Origin: Pseudomonadota bacterium
Lineage (GTDB): Bacteria; Pseudomonadota; Gammaproteobacteria; Burkholderiales; Burkholderiaceae_C
Direction: 5' to 3'
Length of the DNA stretch: 55,211 nucleotides
NCBI GenBank assembly: GCA_018241225.1
Contig: JAFEEG010000049.1
Location: forward strand, 1 to 55,211
In this document: positions 1-8,375 of the stretch, one piece after another
Layout of the letters: every line of letters begins with the position of its first letter
Numbering within the stretch: position 1 is the first letter of the stretch
Program-made: the position numbers and the translations under genes
The notes under the pieces: model-generated
What the model saw: only the letters and a program-made list of their open reading frames with translations
The model's database searches: none
What the model was told of the DNA's origin: nothing

Positions 1-1
1 G

Positions 2-121
2 CTGGGCGCCTACGTGCAGGGCGCCAACCGCGGCAGCGCCTTCCAGATGACCGGTGCCGACGGCAAGACCTTCGACCCCAACAAGGCTCGCTTCATCGTG
101 GCCCTGACCAAGACGCTGTAG
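2..121 (+). CDS. C-terminal end of an unrecognised protein (partial)
   Basis: The window opens inside a reading frame that gives 39 residues and stops at TAG. The fragment reads LGAYVQGANRG, then SAFQMTGADGKTF, then NKARFIVALTKTL at the C-terminus. I do not recognise the family from so short a piece. A strong terminator hairpin starts six bases after the stop, which supports this being a genuine gene end. The downstream gene is convergent, on the opposite strand. Confidence 0.6.
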   Translation: MGAYVQGANRGSAFQMTGADGKTFDPNKARFIVALTKTL

Positions 122-126
122 AAAGA

Positions 127-164
127 AAAGCCGCCGGCGGGCTTCACAGCCCGGCGGCGGCTTT
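127..164. terminator. Bidirectional rho-independent terminator
   Basis: A 17-bp stem with one mismatch (127-143 against 148-164) has a TCAC loop and is flanked by A-rich sequence on the left and TTT on the right. It lies between two convergent genes and can serve both. Confidence 0.85.
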
Positions 165-184
165 GGGGCTGGCTCAGCCGACGA

Positions 185-685
185 TCAGCTCAGGTCGGCC
201 TTGAACTTGTCGATGGCGGTCTGGCCGCACTGCTCGTCCAGGTGGCCGCCCGGCGCGCCGGCGACGCCCACGGCGCCGATGACGTCATTGCCGGCCTTGA
301 TCGGCAGGCCGCCACCGAGCACCAGGAAGCCGGGGATGTCGATCAGCGTGGCAGCGCCGGGGTTCTTCTGCACGTTCTCGAGCATGGTCTTGGTGGGCGT
401 CTTGGCCGAGACCGAGGTGAAGGCCTTGCGCTCGGAAGCCTGCACGGTGTGCGGGCCGGCGTTGTCGGCGCGTTGCAGGGCACGCAGCACGCCGGCGCGG
501 TCGACCACGGCGGCCGACACGTTGTAGCCGCTGGCGCTGCAGGCAGCCACGGTGGCAGCAGCGATCTGGTTGGCCAGCTCGAGCGAGATGTTCTTCTCGG
601 TGCGCACGCCGGCATTCTGGGCTTGTGCGCCGAAGGTAGCCAGCACGAGGGCGGCGGCGAGGGCGATACGGGGACGGATGGACAT
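185..685 (-). CDS. Secreted GlcG/HbpS-family heme-binding-like protein
   Basis: This is a 166-residue protein with an N-terminal signal peptide (hydrophobic ALAAALVLATFGAQA, likely cut near residue 22). The mature part matches the GlcG/HbpS (DUF336) fold family: an N-terminal helix with LELANQIAAATVAACSASG, a VVDRAGVLRALQRADNAG strand segment, and a C-terminal GGGLPIKAGNDVIGAVGVAGAPGG loop typical of the family. Members bind heme or sit beside oxidoreductases, and their exact role is often unknown. The signal peptide places it in the periplasm. The upstream two-component genes on the same strand end 125 bp away, and a nested inverted repeat lies between. Family assignment is confident; function is not. 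Confidence 0.85.
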   Translation of the reverse strand: MSIRPRIALAAALVLATFGAQAQNAGVRTEKNISLELANQIAAATVAACSASGYNVSAAVVDRAGVLRALQRADNAGPHTVQASERKAFTSVSAKTPTKTMLENVQKNPGAATLIDIPGFLVLGGGLPIKAGNDVIGAVGVAGAPGGHLDEQCGQTAIDKFKADLS

Positions 686-701
686 GATCTGCGTTCTCCA
701 G

Positions 702-760
702 TTTCAACAACAATCGATGTTCGCGAGGCATCGCGCCTCGCTTGGTTCGCATTGTTGAAA
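702..760. promoter_or_regulatory. Nested inverted repeats upstream of the HbpS-like gene
   Basis: TTTCAACAA (702-710) is the exact reverse complement of 752-760. Inside it, GCGAGGC (723-729) pairs exactly with 735-741. The element lies between the stop of the FixJ-like regulator and the start of the HbpS-like gene. It could be an operator, an RNA hairpin in the leader, or a weak terminator of the upstream operon; there is no clear T tract. Confidence 0.4.
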
Positions 761-810
761 ACGCGCCCCGCGCGGTCCATTCGTACGGCTACGCGCGCCG
801 CTCCGTAGTT

Positions 811-1482
811 CTACGGTGCGTCGTCTGCGTCCACCAGGTCGGCGTAGTGCCGGATGAGCTGCGCCAGCGAATCGCTTTCCAGCTTGGCGAAGATGTTGGC
901 GCGGTGGCTTTCGACGGTGCGCGGCGACAGGTTGAGCACGCGCGCAATCTCCTTGTTGGACAGGCCCCGCACGATGTGCGCGAGCACCTCGCGTTCACGC
1001 TCGGACAGCTGCCCGAACCGCGCCCGCGCCGCCTGGTCGACGCGACCACGCTCGCGCGAACGCACATGGCGGCGCACGGCCTGGCGCAGCGCCTCGAGCA
1101 GTTCTTCGTCGTCGACCGGCTTTTCAAGAAATTCAGCCGCGCCCGACTTGAAGGCGCGCCTGCACATCTCCACCGTCGCATGGCCGGTGAGCATGAGGAT
1201 GGGCTGGTCCACGCCCTGCGCCACCAGCGCCTCGAGCACCGCCAGGCCGCTGATGCCCGGCATGCGCACGTCCAGCACGATGGCGCCGATGCCGCCGCGG
1301 TCGAACTCGGCCACGAAGCGCTGCGCGTCGCTCCAGGTCTGCACGCGCAAGCCGATGGTGCCGATGAGCAGCGCCAGGCTGTCGCGCACCGCCGCGTCAT
1401 CGTCGATCAGGTGAATGAGCGGCGACTGGTGCGAAGAGGAAGAGGATGAAGAGGTCTGCGATTCGCTCATTGATTCCGCCAT
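811..1482 (-). CDS. FixJ/NarL-type response regulator
   Basis: This is a 223-residue regulator. A Ser-rich N-terminal tail (residues 9-17) precedes a receiver domain with acidic residues D27-D29, phosphoacceptor D71 in IVLDVRMPG, and conserved K121 in EKPVDDEEL. A LuxR-type helix-turn-helix follows (about 158-200, LSEREREVLAHIVRGLSNKEIA). The order REC-LuxR with the short linker is that of FixJ/TodT-like regulators. The ATG at 1482 was chosen because it begins immediately after the kinase stop (TGA-CC-ATG), implying translational coupling; the frame stays open far upstream only as overlap with the kinase gene. Partner: the membrane kinase directly upstream. Target genes are unknown; the HbpS-like gene downstream on the same strand is a candidate. 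Confidence 0.9.
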   Translation of the reverse strand: MAESMSESQTSSSSSSSHQSPLIHLIDDDAAVRDSLALLIGTIGLRVQTWSDAQRFVAEFDRGGIGAIVLDVRMPGISGLAVLEALVAQGVDQPILMLTGHATVEMCRRAFKSGAAEFLEKPVDDEELLEALRQAVRRHVRSRERGRVDQAARARFGQLSEREREVLAHIVRGLSNKEIARVLNLSPRTVESHRANIFAKLESDSLAQLIRHYADLVDADDAP

Positions 1483-1484
1483 GG

Positions 1485-2963
1485 TCACGCCGCACGCGGC
1501 AGGCGCAGCACGAAGCATGCGCCGCGGCCGTTGTTGCCGGGCGCGGCCTGCAGGGAGCCGCCCATTTCCTGCGCCAGCGTCTCGCACAGGCTCAGGCCCA
1601 GGCCAAGGCCGTGCTCGCGGGTGCTGAAGAAAGGCTCGAAGATGCGCGGCAATGCCTCGGGCGCAATGCCGGGCCCGTTGTCGCACACGCGAAGCTCGCA
1701 ATGGCGCGAGTCGTTGGCTGCGCCGAAATGAAGATCGATGCGCCGGGTATGCGCATCCTGCTGCTGCATCGCCTGCATGGCGTTGAGCAGGAGGTTGTGC
1801 ACGATCTGCTCCACGGCCACCGGGTCTGCGCTGGCGGGCACCGGCTGGTGCGCCCCGCTGCCGGCGTGCAGGCGAACCTCCACGCCGTGGCGGGCGAGTT
1901 CGGGCTGCAGCAGGTCGAGCGAACGGCGCAGCACATCGTGCAGGTTCAGCGCCTGGCCGGCGCGATCGCTCGCGGGCCGCTCGATCGCGCGGCGAAGGCG
2001 CCCCACCACGTCGGAGGCTCGCCGGGCCTGCTCGGCCGCCTGCCCCATGGCGCTGCGCGCGGTGGCCAGTTCGTCGGGGCCGGCCTGCTCGTCCAACAGG
2101 CGGCGCGCGGCCTGGGTATTGGCCAGCACCGCCGTCAGGGGTTGATTGAGTTCATGCGCCATGCCGGCAGCGAGCTCGCCCAGGGCGTTCAGTCGCGCCA
2201 CCTGCGCAAAGCGAACACGCTCTTCGGCGCGCCGGCGCTCGGTGCGCTGCTGCTGCAGCCAGCGTGTGCCGGCCAGCAACAGGCCCACGGCCGCGGTCCA
2301 GAGCAACATCCAGCCCCAGGGCAGCTCGCCCAGGCCCACCGTGCGCTGCGCCATGACGTCGAAATCCTGGCTGGCCGAGGCCAGGTGCTTGTGGAATTCG
2401 AAGTGCCACGGCCCCTGCGCCTTGGCACCGGGCTGCACCACGTACTCCTGCCGGTCGGTCAGCAGGCTCAGGCGCACCGGGCTGGTCTTGGGGTCCATCG
2501 GCCAGTCGGCCCAGGGCACGGTACGCGCCAGGTCCACGTCCAGCGCAAAGCTGGCAGGCTGGGCGGCCATCACCAGCCAGTAGCGGCCCGCGGGCAGGTC
2601 GTGCGGGCCGAGTTGCGGGCGCTGTGCGCTGCGAGACTGCGCTTCGGCAACCGCCAATCGCGGGTCGGGCCAGTCGGTGGCGGCGTCGCGCCGGGCCACG
2701 GCAAGGATCGAGGGATAGACGCTGGACAGGCGCTGCTCCGCGCCGGCACGCTCGCCGGCGCCGCCCAGCAGCGCCAGCGTGGCCAGCACCGCGTCGTACT
2801 GCACCACCTGCTGGCTCAGCAAGCGGTGGGTGATGCGGGCGTTGGTGTCGAATTCGTCCTGCAGCTGGCGCAGGCCGTCATGGGCGATCCATGCGGCGCC
2901 CGCGGCACTGGCGACAAGCCATGCCACGATCCAGATTCCGAGTGCGCCCCATCGTGCTTTCAT
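1485..2963 (-). CDS. Membrane sensor histidine kinase (DctB-like)
   Basis: This is a 492-residue kinase. TM1 is near residues 7-26, followed by a periplasmic sensing segment of about 190 residues and TM2 near 216-232. The dimerisation box GELAAGMAHELNQPL has phosphoacceptor H270. The ATPase domain shows the N box (LLNAMQAM), G1 (CDNGPGIAPEAL), F box (FEPFFSTR) and G2 (GLGLGLSLC). The HELNQPL form of the H box is typical of DctB/FixL-type kinases. Start ATG at 2963 was chosen because it begins MKARWGALGIW, right before TM1; the open frame further upstream has no support. It is in an operon with the FixJ-like regulator 2 bp downstream. The sensed ligand is unknown. Confidence 0.88.
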   Translation of the reverse strand: MKARWGALGIWIVAWLVASAAGAAWIAHDGLRQLQDEFDTNARITHRLLSQQVVQYDAVLATLALLGGAGERAGAEQRLSSVYPSILAVARRDAATDWPDPRLAVAEAQSRSAQRPQLGPHDLPAGRYWLVMAAQPASFALDVDLARTVPWADWPMDPKTSPVRLSLLTDRQEYVVQPGAKAQGPWHFEFHKHLASASQDFDVMAQRTVGLGELPWGWMLLWTAAVGLLLAGTRWLQQQRTERRRAEERVRFAQVARLNALGELAAGMAHELNQPLTAVLANTQAARRLLDEQAGPDELATARSAMGQAAEQARRASDVVGRLRRAIERPASDRAGQALNLHDVLRRSLDLLQPELARHGVEVRLHAGSGAHQPVPASADPVAVEQIVHNLLLNAMQAMQQQDAHTRRIDLHFGAANDSRHCELRVCDNGPGIAPEALPRIFEPFFSTREHGLGLGLSLCETLAQEMGGSLQAAPGNNGRGACFVLRLPRAA

Positions 2964-3013
2964 CGGGCGCCATTTTGCAGTGCGCGCCGCGCCGCCCTTG
3001 GCGGGCGGCGTGC

Positions 3014-3343
3014 TCAGCCCTTCCTGGCTGCTTCGGGAGCGTCGGGGACGAGGCAGGCCTCGGCCATCTGCAGGTTGTTGTCGCGCGCGAAATTGATGAC
3101 GAAATCCCAGGCCATGGGCTCGTAGTCGCGCAGTTCGCGGTTGACCACCACGCACTTGATGCCGTTGACCACCATGGGCACGCACCAGGGCGAATAGCTC
3201 AGGTGGCTGCCCGGCTGGGGACCGCCGGGCCTGAAAGAGCACATGACGCCGGCCAGACGCTCCGCCCAGTCGCTCGGCCGGAAGGTGCGGCCGTCTTGGG
3301 TGATGCCCTGGATGAAGATTTCTTTGGCGCTGGGAGAGACCAT
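3014..3343 (-). CDS. DUF3579 family protein
   Basis: This is a 109-residue cytosolic protein with no signal peptide or membrane segment. It has the conserved DUF3579 features: FIQGITQDGRTFRPSDWAERL near the N-terminus, a central SPWCVPMVVNGIKCVVV, and YEPMAWDFVINFARDNNLQ near the C-terminus. The family occurs mainly in beta-proteobacteria, frequently next to argD, as here where it is divergent from argD across 175 bp. Its biochemical role is unknown to me. A perfect 7-2-7 dyad sits 16 bp upstream of its start. Confidence 0.85.
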   Translation of the reverse strand: MVSPSAKEIFIQGITQDGRTFRPSDWAERLAGVMCSFRPGGPQPGSHLSYSPWCVPMVVNGIKCVVVNRELRDYEPMAWDFVINFARDNNLQMAEACLVPDAPEAARKG

Positions 3344-3358
3344 GAGGTGCGGGAATGT

Positions 3359-3374
3359 GCTGCAATGTTGCAGC
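3359..3374. promoter_or_regulatory. Perfect 16-bp dyad between DUF3579 and argD
   Basis: GCTGCAA (3359-3365), two bases, then its exact reverse complement (3368-3374). It lies in the divergent region 3344-3518. A looser ATTGC...GCAAT pair follows at 3422-3439. An operator controlling one or both genes is plausible; no regulator is known from the sequence. Confidence 0.4.
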
Positions 3375-3518
3375 GCACAAGGATTCTACCTTTCGGAACT
3401 TGGCCGACCCGGCCAGGGGGCATTGCAGTAATGCGCAATCCTCAAGGAATCCGTCATGTACGGCGCCTAGAATTTGTCCCTCTTTCCCCTGTTCACTTCC
3501 CCTTTTCCGGAGAACCGA

Positions 3519-4724
3519 ATGAGCTCCAATGCCCAGCCCTCGTCGCCCCACGTCATGAACACCTACGGTCGCCTGCCGATCGCCTTGTCGCATGGCCAAG
3601 GTTGCCGAGTCTGGGACACCAGCGGCAAGGCCTACCTGGACGGCCTGGGCGGCATTGCCGTGAACACGCTGGGCCACAACCACCCCGAGCTGGTGCCGGC
3701 CCTGCAGGACCAGATCACCAAGCTCATCCACAGCTCCAACTACTACCACGTGCCTGGCCAGGAAAAGCTGGCCACCAAGCTCACCGAGCTGTCGGGCCTG
3801 ACCAACGCCTTCTTCTGCTGCACCGGCCTGGAGGCCAACGAGGCCGCGCTCAAGCTGGCGCGCAAGTTCGGCCATGACAAGGGCATCGAGCGCCCCGAGA
3901 TCGTGGTGTACGAGGCCGCCTTCCACGGCCGCAGCATCGCCACCCTGTCTGCCACGGGCAACCCCAAGGTGCAGGCCGGCTTCGGCCCGCTGGTGGAGGG
4001 CTTCATCCGCGTGCCCCTCAACGACATCGAGGCGCTGAAGAAGGCCACCGAAGGCAACCCCAACGTGGTGGCCGTGTTTTTCGAAACCATCCAGGGCGAA
4101 GGCGGCATCAACCCCATGCGCTGGGACTACCTCAAGCAGGTGCGCCAGCTGTGCGACGAGCGCGACTGGCTCATGATGATCGACGAGGTGCAGTGCGGCA
4201 TGGGCCGCACCGGCAAGTGGTTTGCGCACCAGTGGGCCGGCATCAAGCCGGACGTGATGCCCCTGGCCAAGGGCCTGGGCTCGGGCGTGCCCATCGGCGC
4301 GGTGGTGGCCGGCCCCAAGGCGGCCAACATCTTCGGCCCCGGCAACCATGGCACCACCTTCGGCGGCAATCCGCTGGCCATGCGCGCGGGCATCGAGACC
4401 ATCCGCATCATGGAAGAGCACAAGCTGCTTGAGAACGCCGACAAGGTCGGCTCGCACCTGAAGGAGTCGCTGCAGCGCGAACTGGGCAGCCTGCCCGGCG
4501 TGAAGGAAGTGCGCGGCCAGGGCCTGATGCTGGGCATCGAGCTGGACCGCCCCTGCGGCGTCATCCTGCAGCGCGCCTGCGACGCCGGCCTGCTGCTGAG
4601 CGTGACGGCCGACAGCGTGATCCGCCTGGTGCCCCCGCTCATCCTGAGCCAGGCCGAGGCCGACGAGATCGTGGCCATCCTGGTGCCCATCGTGAAAAGC
4701 TTTCTTGCAGAATCGAAGTCATGA
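3519..4724 (+). CDS. argD: Acetylornithine aminotransferase
   Basis: This is a 401-residue class III PLP aminotransferase that converts N-acetylglutamate semialdehyde to N-acetylornithine in arginine synthesis; family members can also act on succinyl-diaminopimelate. Visible motifs are the YLDGLGGIAVNTLGHNHP segment, the cofactor phosphate loop CCTGLEANEAALKLAR, MMIDEVQCGMGRTG containing the Asp that contacts the pyridine nitrogen, and PLAKGLGSG with Schiff-base Lys251. Start ATG 3519 follows a CCGGAGAA ribosome-binding site. The stop overlaps the argF start by 4 bp (ATGA), so the two genes are translationally coupled. Confidence 0.95.
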   Translation: MSSNAQPSSPHVMNTYGRLPIALSHGQGCRVWDTSGKAYLDGLGGIAVNTLGHNHPELVPALQDQITKLIHSSNYYHVPGQEKLATKLTELSGLTNAFFCCTGLEANEAALKLARKFGHDKGIERPEIVVYEAAFHGRSIATLSATGNPKVQAGFGPLVEGFIRVPLNDIEALKKATEGNPNVVAVFFETIQGEGGINPMRWDYLKQVRQLCDERDWLMMIDEVQCGMGRTGKWFAHQWAGIKPDVMPLAKGLGSGVPIGAVVAGPKAANIFGPGNHGTTFGGNPLAMRAGIETIRIMEEHKLLENADKVGSHLKESLQRELGSLPGVKEVRGQGLMLGIELDRPCGVILQRACDAGLLLSVTADSVIRLVPPLILSQAEADEIVAILVPIVKSFLAESKS

Positions 4725-5653
4725 GTAACGCAGCTGCACCCGCCATTCGCCACTATCTGCAATTTGCCGACTTCTCGGCCGACGACTACGCGCACCTGTT
4801 CGCGCGAGCGGCCCTGATCAAGAAGAAGTTCAAGACCTACGAGAAGCATCAGCCGCTGACAGACCGAACGTTGGCCATGATCTTCGAGAAGGCCTCCACG
4901 CGAACCCGCGTGAGCTTCGAGGCCGGCATGTACCAGATGGGCGGCAGCGTGGTGCACCTGACCACCGGCGACAGCCAGCTGGGCCGCGCCGAGCCCATCG
5001 AAGACAGCGCCAAGGTCATCAGCCGCATGGTCGACCTGGTGATGATCCGCACCTTCGAGCAGGCCAAGATCGAGGCCTTTGCCGCGCATTCGCGCGTGCC
5101 GGTCATCAACGGCCTGACCAACGAGTTCCACCCCTGCCAGATCCTGGCGGACATCTTCACCTTCATCGAGCACCGCGGCTCCATCAAGGGCAAGACGGTG
5201 GCGTGGGTGGGCGACGGCAACAACATGGCCAACACCTGGCTGCAGGCCGCCGAGATCCTGGGCTTCACGGTGCACGTGAGCACGCCCACGGGCTACGAGG
5301 TGGACCAGGCCGTGGCGGGCGTGCGCTCCAGCAGCAGCTACAAGGTCTTCAAGGACCCGATGGAAGCGTGCCGCGGCGCCGACCTGGTCACCACCGACGT
5401 GTGGACCAGCATGGGCTACGAGGCCGAGAACGAAGCGCGCCGCCAGGCCTTTGCCGACTGGTGCGTCGACCAGGACATGATGCGAATCGCCCAGCCCGAC
5501 GCGCTGTTCATGCACTGCCTGCCCGCGCACCGCGGCGAAGAGGTGCAGGCCGATGTCATCGACGGTCCGCAGTCGGTGGTGTGGGACGAAGCCGAGAACC
5601 GCATGCACGTGCAGAAGGCACTGATGGAGTACCTGCTGCTGGGCAAGCTGTAA
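4721..5653 (+). CDS. argF: Ornithine carbamoyltransferase
   Basis: This is a 310-residue anabolic OTCase, which condenses ornithine and carbamoyl phosphate to citrulline in the cytosol. The carbamoyl-phosphate loop STRTRVSF is at residues 59-66. HPCQILADI follows mid-protein, and the ornithine-loop HCLPAHRGEE starts at residue 265 with the catalytic Cys. Length matches the family. ATG 4721 lies within the argD stop, indicating a coupled argDF unit. Confidence 0.96.
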   Translation: MSNAAAPAIRHYLQFADFSADDYAHLFARAALIKKKFKTYEKHQPLTDRTLAMIFEKASTRTRVSFEAGMYQMGGSVVHLTTGDSQLGRAEPIEDSAKVISRMVDLVMIRTFEQAKIEAFAAHSRVPVINGLTNEFHPCQILADIFTFIEHRGSIKGKTVAWVGDGNNMANTWLQAAEILGFTVHVSTPTGYEVDQAVAGVRSSSSYKVFKDPMEACRGADLVTTDVWTSMGYEAENEARRQAFADWCVDQDMMRIAQPDALFMHCLPAHRGEEVQADVIDGPQSVVWDEAENRMHVQKALMEYLLLGKL

Positions 5654-5678
5654 GGCTTGCCTTGCAGCCAGCGGAACT

Positions 5679-7634
5679 CTAGAAGGCCCAGGCGCCCAGC
5701 TGGTAGTAGTCGAAGCCGCTGCTTCTGCCGCCGAGGCAGCCGGCGAAAAAGTCCTCGGTCTGGCGGTACATCGTCAGGTTGTTGGTCCACTTGCGGTTGC
5801 CGTGGCCGTCGTCCTGAAAAGCCACGAATTCCACCTGCTTGCCCTGGCTGCGCAGCGCATTCACCATGCGCTGCGACTGCGACAGCCTGACGCGCGGGTC
5901 GTTCACGCCGTGCATGATCAGGATCGGGTTCCTGGCGTTCGCCACATGGTTGATGGGTGACTTGGCATCCATCAGCTTGCGCTGCGCCGCATCGGCGGGG
6001 TCGCCGACGTAGCGCGCCCACCACGACTTGCCCAGCTCCCAGTACGGCGGTGTTTCCTCGAACCAGGAGGCCAGGTCGGCAATGCCCACCACGTCGACCG
6101 CGCAGGCGAACACCTCGGGCGTGATCGTGGCACCCACCAGGGCCGAATAGCCGCCGTAGCTGGCGCCGTAGATGCCCACATGCTTCGGATCGGCAATGCC
6201 TTGCGCCACGGCCCAGCGCACGCCGTCAACCAGGTCGTCGTGCATCTTGCCGGCGAACTCACCCACCGCCTTTTCCATGAACGCGCGCCCGTAGCCGCTG
6301 GAGCCGCGATAGTTCACCTGCAGCACGGCATAGCCGCGATTGGCCAGGAACTGCTGCATGCTGCGATTGGTGCTCTGGTAGGTCCAGCGGTCGCGAGCCC
6401 AGGGGCCGCCGTGCACCAGCAGCACCAGCGGCAAGGGGCGCTGCCGCACGCCGGGCGGGAGCGTCAGGTAGCCCGAGATGGCCAGTCCGTCGCGGGCGGC
6501 ATACGAAATCGGCTGCGTCTTGCCAAGCGATGACGCCACATCGTCCGTGTTGCTTTCGCCCAGCAGGACGGGCGAGGCCGACGCGTTCGCAAGCAGGTAG
6601 AACTTCCAGCCCTGGTCGGTGCCGACATTCACCGTCATCGACTGCTCGTCGTCGGACAGGCTGCCCACGTACACCGCCGCCGGATCCCCGCCTTGCAACG
6701 GCGCGAGGCGGGCGGCAAGCGCCGCGTCGAAGACCTTGGCGCTCGAGTAGCCCGGCATCGAATGGGCCATCAGCGGCGCTTGGGCCCGCTGGCTCATCAG
6801 CACTTCCTCGACGTCGACGGCGGCGTCTTCGTGCACCACCTGCTCGGCGCCCGTCTCCAGGTCGATGCGCACCAGGGCCTGGCGGTCGCGCCCCCGGTTG
6901 GACACGGCCCAGGCGCTGTTGCCGCCGGGAATGAAGTCTGCAATCCACCAGTTGTCGGTCTTGCCCCAGCGGATGGTGGTGCGCCATGCCTCGCCCTCGC
7001 GCAACTGCAGGTAGCCGCCGTCGTCGTCCTTCACGGAGCGCGCACGCAAGCGCCCCTCGCGATCGACCACCCAGCTCCAGACATTGCCGGGGTTCTGCGC
7101 CATCAATGCCTGCTGGCCAGTGGTGGGGTCGATGCGATACAGGTCGAACACCTTCTTGTCGCGCTGGTTCGAGGTCACGATGACGGCGGGGCTGCCTGCC
7201 ACGCGCCGCACGAGATTGGACTTCGCTCCCTTGAACGGCGTCAGGTCGACCGGGCGCCAATCGCCCTGCTGCAGGTCCACCGCGAAGACATGCGTGTTCT
7301 CGTCGCCGGTCGCGTCCACCGTCAGGAAAAGGAAGCGGCTGTCGCCCGACCACACCACGCCGGCGGCGCGGATGGGAATGGCGCGCATGTCGCCCCCCGC
7401 CAGTGTCTTCACCCAGACAGCCGGCTTGAGATTGCTCACGCCCTTCCAAGCCAGCAGGCGCCCATCGGGCGAGATGCGGTAGTTGCCGGTTCCTTCCACG
7501 TTCGCCACGAAATCGCGCACCGGAACGAGCGGCGGCAACGCCTCGTCGTTAAGCGAAGGATGCGTGGGCGCCACCGCGCAGCCACCCAGCAAAGCCATTC
7601 CAAAGATTGTCAGCACCAGCTTGTTCAATCGCAC
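5679..7634 (-). CDS. S9-family prolyl-oligopeptidase-like lipoprotein peptidase
   Basis: This is a 651-residue serine peptidase. Its N-terminus is a lipoprotein signal with lipobox LLGGC (Cys19), so it is probably anchored in the outer or inner membrane facing the periplasm. Residues of roughly 40-390 form a beta-propeller-like region. The C-terminal alpha/beta hydrolase domain has the nucleophile in GASYGG (Ser492), Asp579 in NDPRV and His611 in DDGHGN. The GTG start at 7634 was chosen because GAGGAGG lies 5 bases upstream and it gives a compact signal peptide; an in-frame ATG at 7664 is the alternative. It diverges from the two-component pair at 7719 across 84 bp. The substrate is unknown. 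Confidence 0.88.
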   Translation of the reverse strand: MRLNKLVLTIFGMALLGGCAVAPTHPSLNDEALPPLVPVRDFVANVEGTGNYRISPDGRLLAWKGVSNLKPAVWVKTLAGGDMRAIPIRAAGVVWSGDSRFLFLTVDATGDENTHVFAVDLQQGDWRPVDLTPFKGAKSNLVRRVAGSPAVIVTSNQRDKKVFDLYRIDPTTGQQALMAQNPGNVWSWVVDREGRLRARSVKDDDGGYLQLREGEAWRTTIRWGKTDNWWIADFIPGGNSAWAVSNRGRDRQALVRIDLETGAEQVVHEDAAVDVEEVLMSQRAQAPLMAHSMPGYSSAKVFDAALAARLAPLQGGDPAAVYVGSLSDDEQSMTVNVGTDQGWKFYLLANASASPVLLGESNTDDVASSLGKTQPISYAARDGLAISGYLTLPPGVRQRPLPLVLLVHGGPWARDRWTYQSTNRSMQQFLANRGYAVLQVNYRGSSGYGRAFMEKAVGEFAGKMHDDLVDGVRWAVAQGIADPKHVGIYGASYGGYSALVGATITPEVFACAVDVVGIADLASWFEETPPYWELGKSWWARYVGDPADAAQRKLMDAKSPINHVANARNPILIMHGVNDPRVRLSQSQRMVNALRSQGKQVEFVAFQDDGHGNRKWTNNLTMYRQTEDFFAGCLGGRSSGFDYYQLGAWAF

Positions 7635-7677
7635 GGAAACTCCTCCTCGGTTGAGTCTGCGCATTGTTGGGAATCCA

Positions 7678-7698
7678 ACCTTTGGCTCAGCCAAAGGT
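7678..7698. promoter_or_regulatory. Perfect 9-3-9 inverted repeat in a divergent promoter
   Basis: Left arm ACCTTTGGC (7678-7686), spacer TCA, right arm (7690-7698) its exact reverse complement. It lies between the divergent peptidase gene and the OmpR-like regulator gene, 20 bp before the regulator ATG. Likely an operator; a short RNA hairpin is also possible. Confidence 0.55.
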
Positions 7699-7718
7699 CG
7701 CGGCCCCAGAATCGGGCC

Positions 7719-8375
7719 ATGCACATCCTGCTGATCGAAGACGACCTCGACCTGGGCCGCGCCCTGCAGGCGGCATTGCGCATCGATCACTTCACCGGCG
7801 AATGGGTTCGCCGCGCCGCCGACGCGCCGCACACCATCGACGCCGCGCTGGTGGACTGCGTGCTGCTCGACCTGAACCTGCCCGACGGCAGCGGCTTCGA
7901 CCTGCTCAAGCGCTGGCGCCGCAGCGGCCTGCGCGTGCCGATCATCGTGATCACCGCGCGCTCCGCGCTCGACGACCGCCTGGCCGGCCTGGACGGCGGT
8001 GCGGACGATTTCGTGATCAAGCCCTTTGCCACGGCCGAGCTGGTGTCGCGCATCCGCGCCGTGATTCGGCGCAGCGCCCAGCAAGGCAGCGAGCAGTGGA
8101 CCATCGGCACGCTCGAGATTGCGCCGGCGCGGCGAGAGGCCCGGCTGGACGGGCAAGCCTTGTCGCTCTCGCCGCGCGAATTCCAATTGGTGATGGAGCT
8201 CGCACGCGATCCAGGCTCGGTGGTGGCCAAGGACGTTCTCGCCCAGCGCCTCGAACCGCTGGGCGACCCGGTGGACTTCGCCGCCATCGAAGTGCATGTG
8301 TCGAACCTGCGCAAGAAGATCGGCGCACAGCGAGTGCGCACGGTGCGCGGCATCGGCTACCTGCTGGAGCCATGA
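7719..8375 (+). CDS. OmpR/QseB-type response regulator
   Basis: This is a 218-residue winged-helix regulator. The receiver domain has E7-D8-D9, phosphoacceptor D51 in LLDLNLPDGSG, and K101 in VIKPFATAEL. The C-terminal OmpR-type DNA-binding domain (about 125-218) contains LSPREFQLVMELARDPG, VEVHVSNLR-like EVHVSNLRKKIG, and VRTVRGIGYLLEP, the classic end of the family. Start ATG 7719 gives MHILLIEDDLDLG, the normal N-terminus. The stop overlaps the kinase start by 4 bp. The receiver sequence resembles QseB/PmrA regulators, but the signal is unknown. Confidence 0.93.
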   Translation: MHILLIEDDLDLGRALQAALRIDHFTGEWVRRAADAPHTIDAALVDCVLLDLNLPDGSGFDLLKRWRRSGLRVPIIVITARSALDDRLAGLDGGADDFVIKPFATAELVSRIRAVIRRSAQQGSEQWTIGTLEIAPARREARLDGQALSLSPREFQLVMELARDPGSVVAKDVLAQRLEPLGDPVDFAAIEVHVSNLRKKIGAQRVRTVRGIGYLLEP

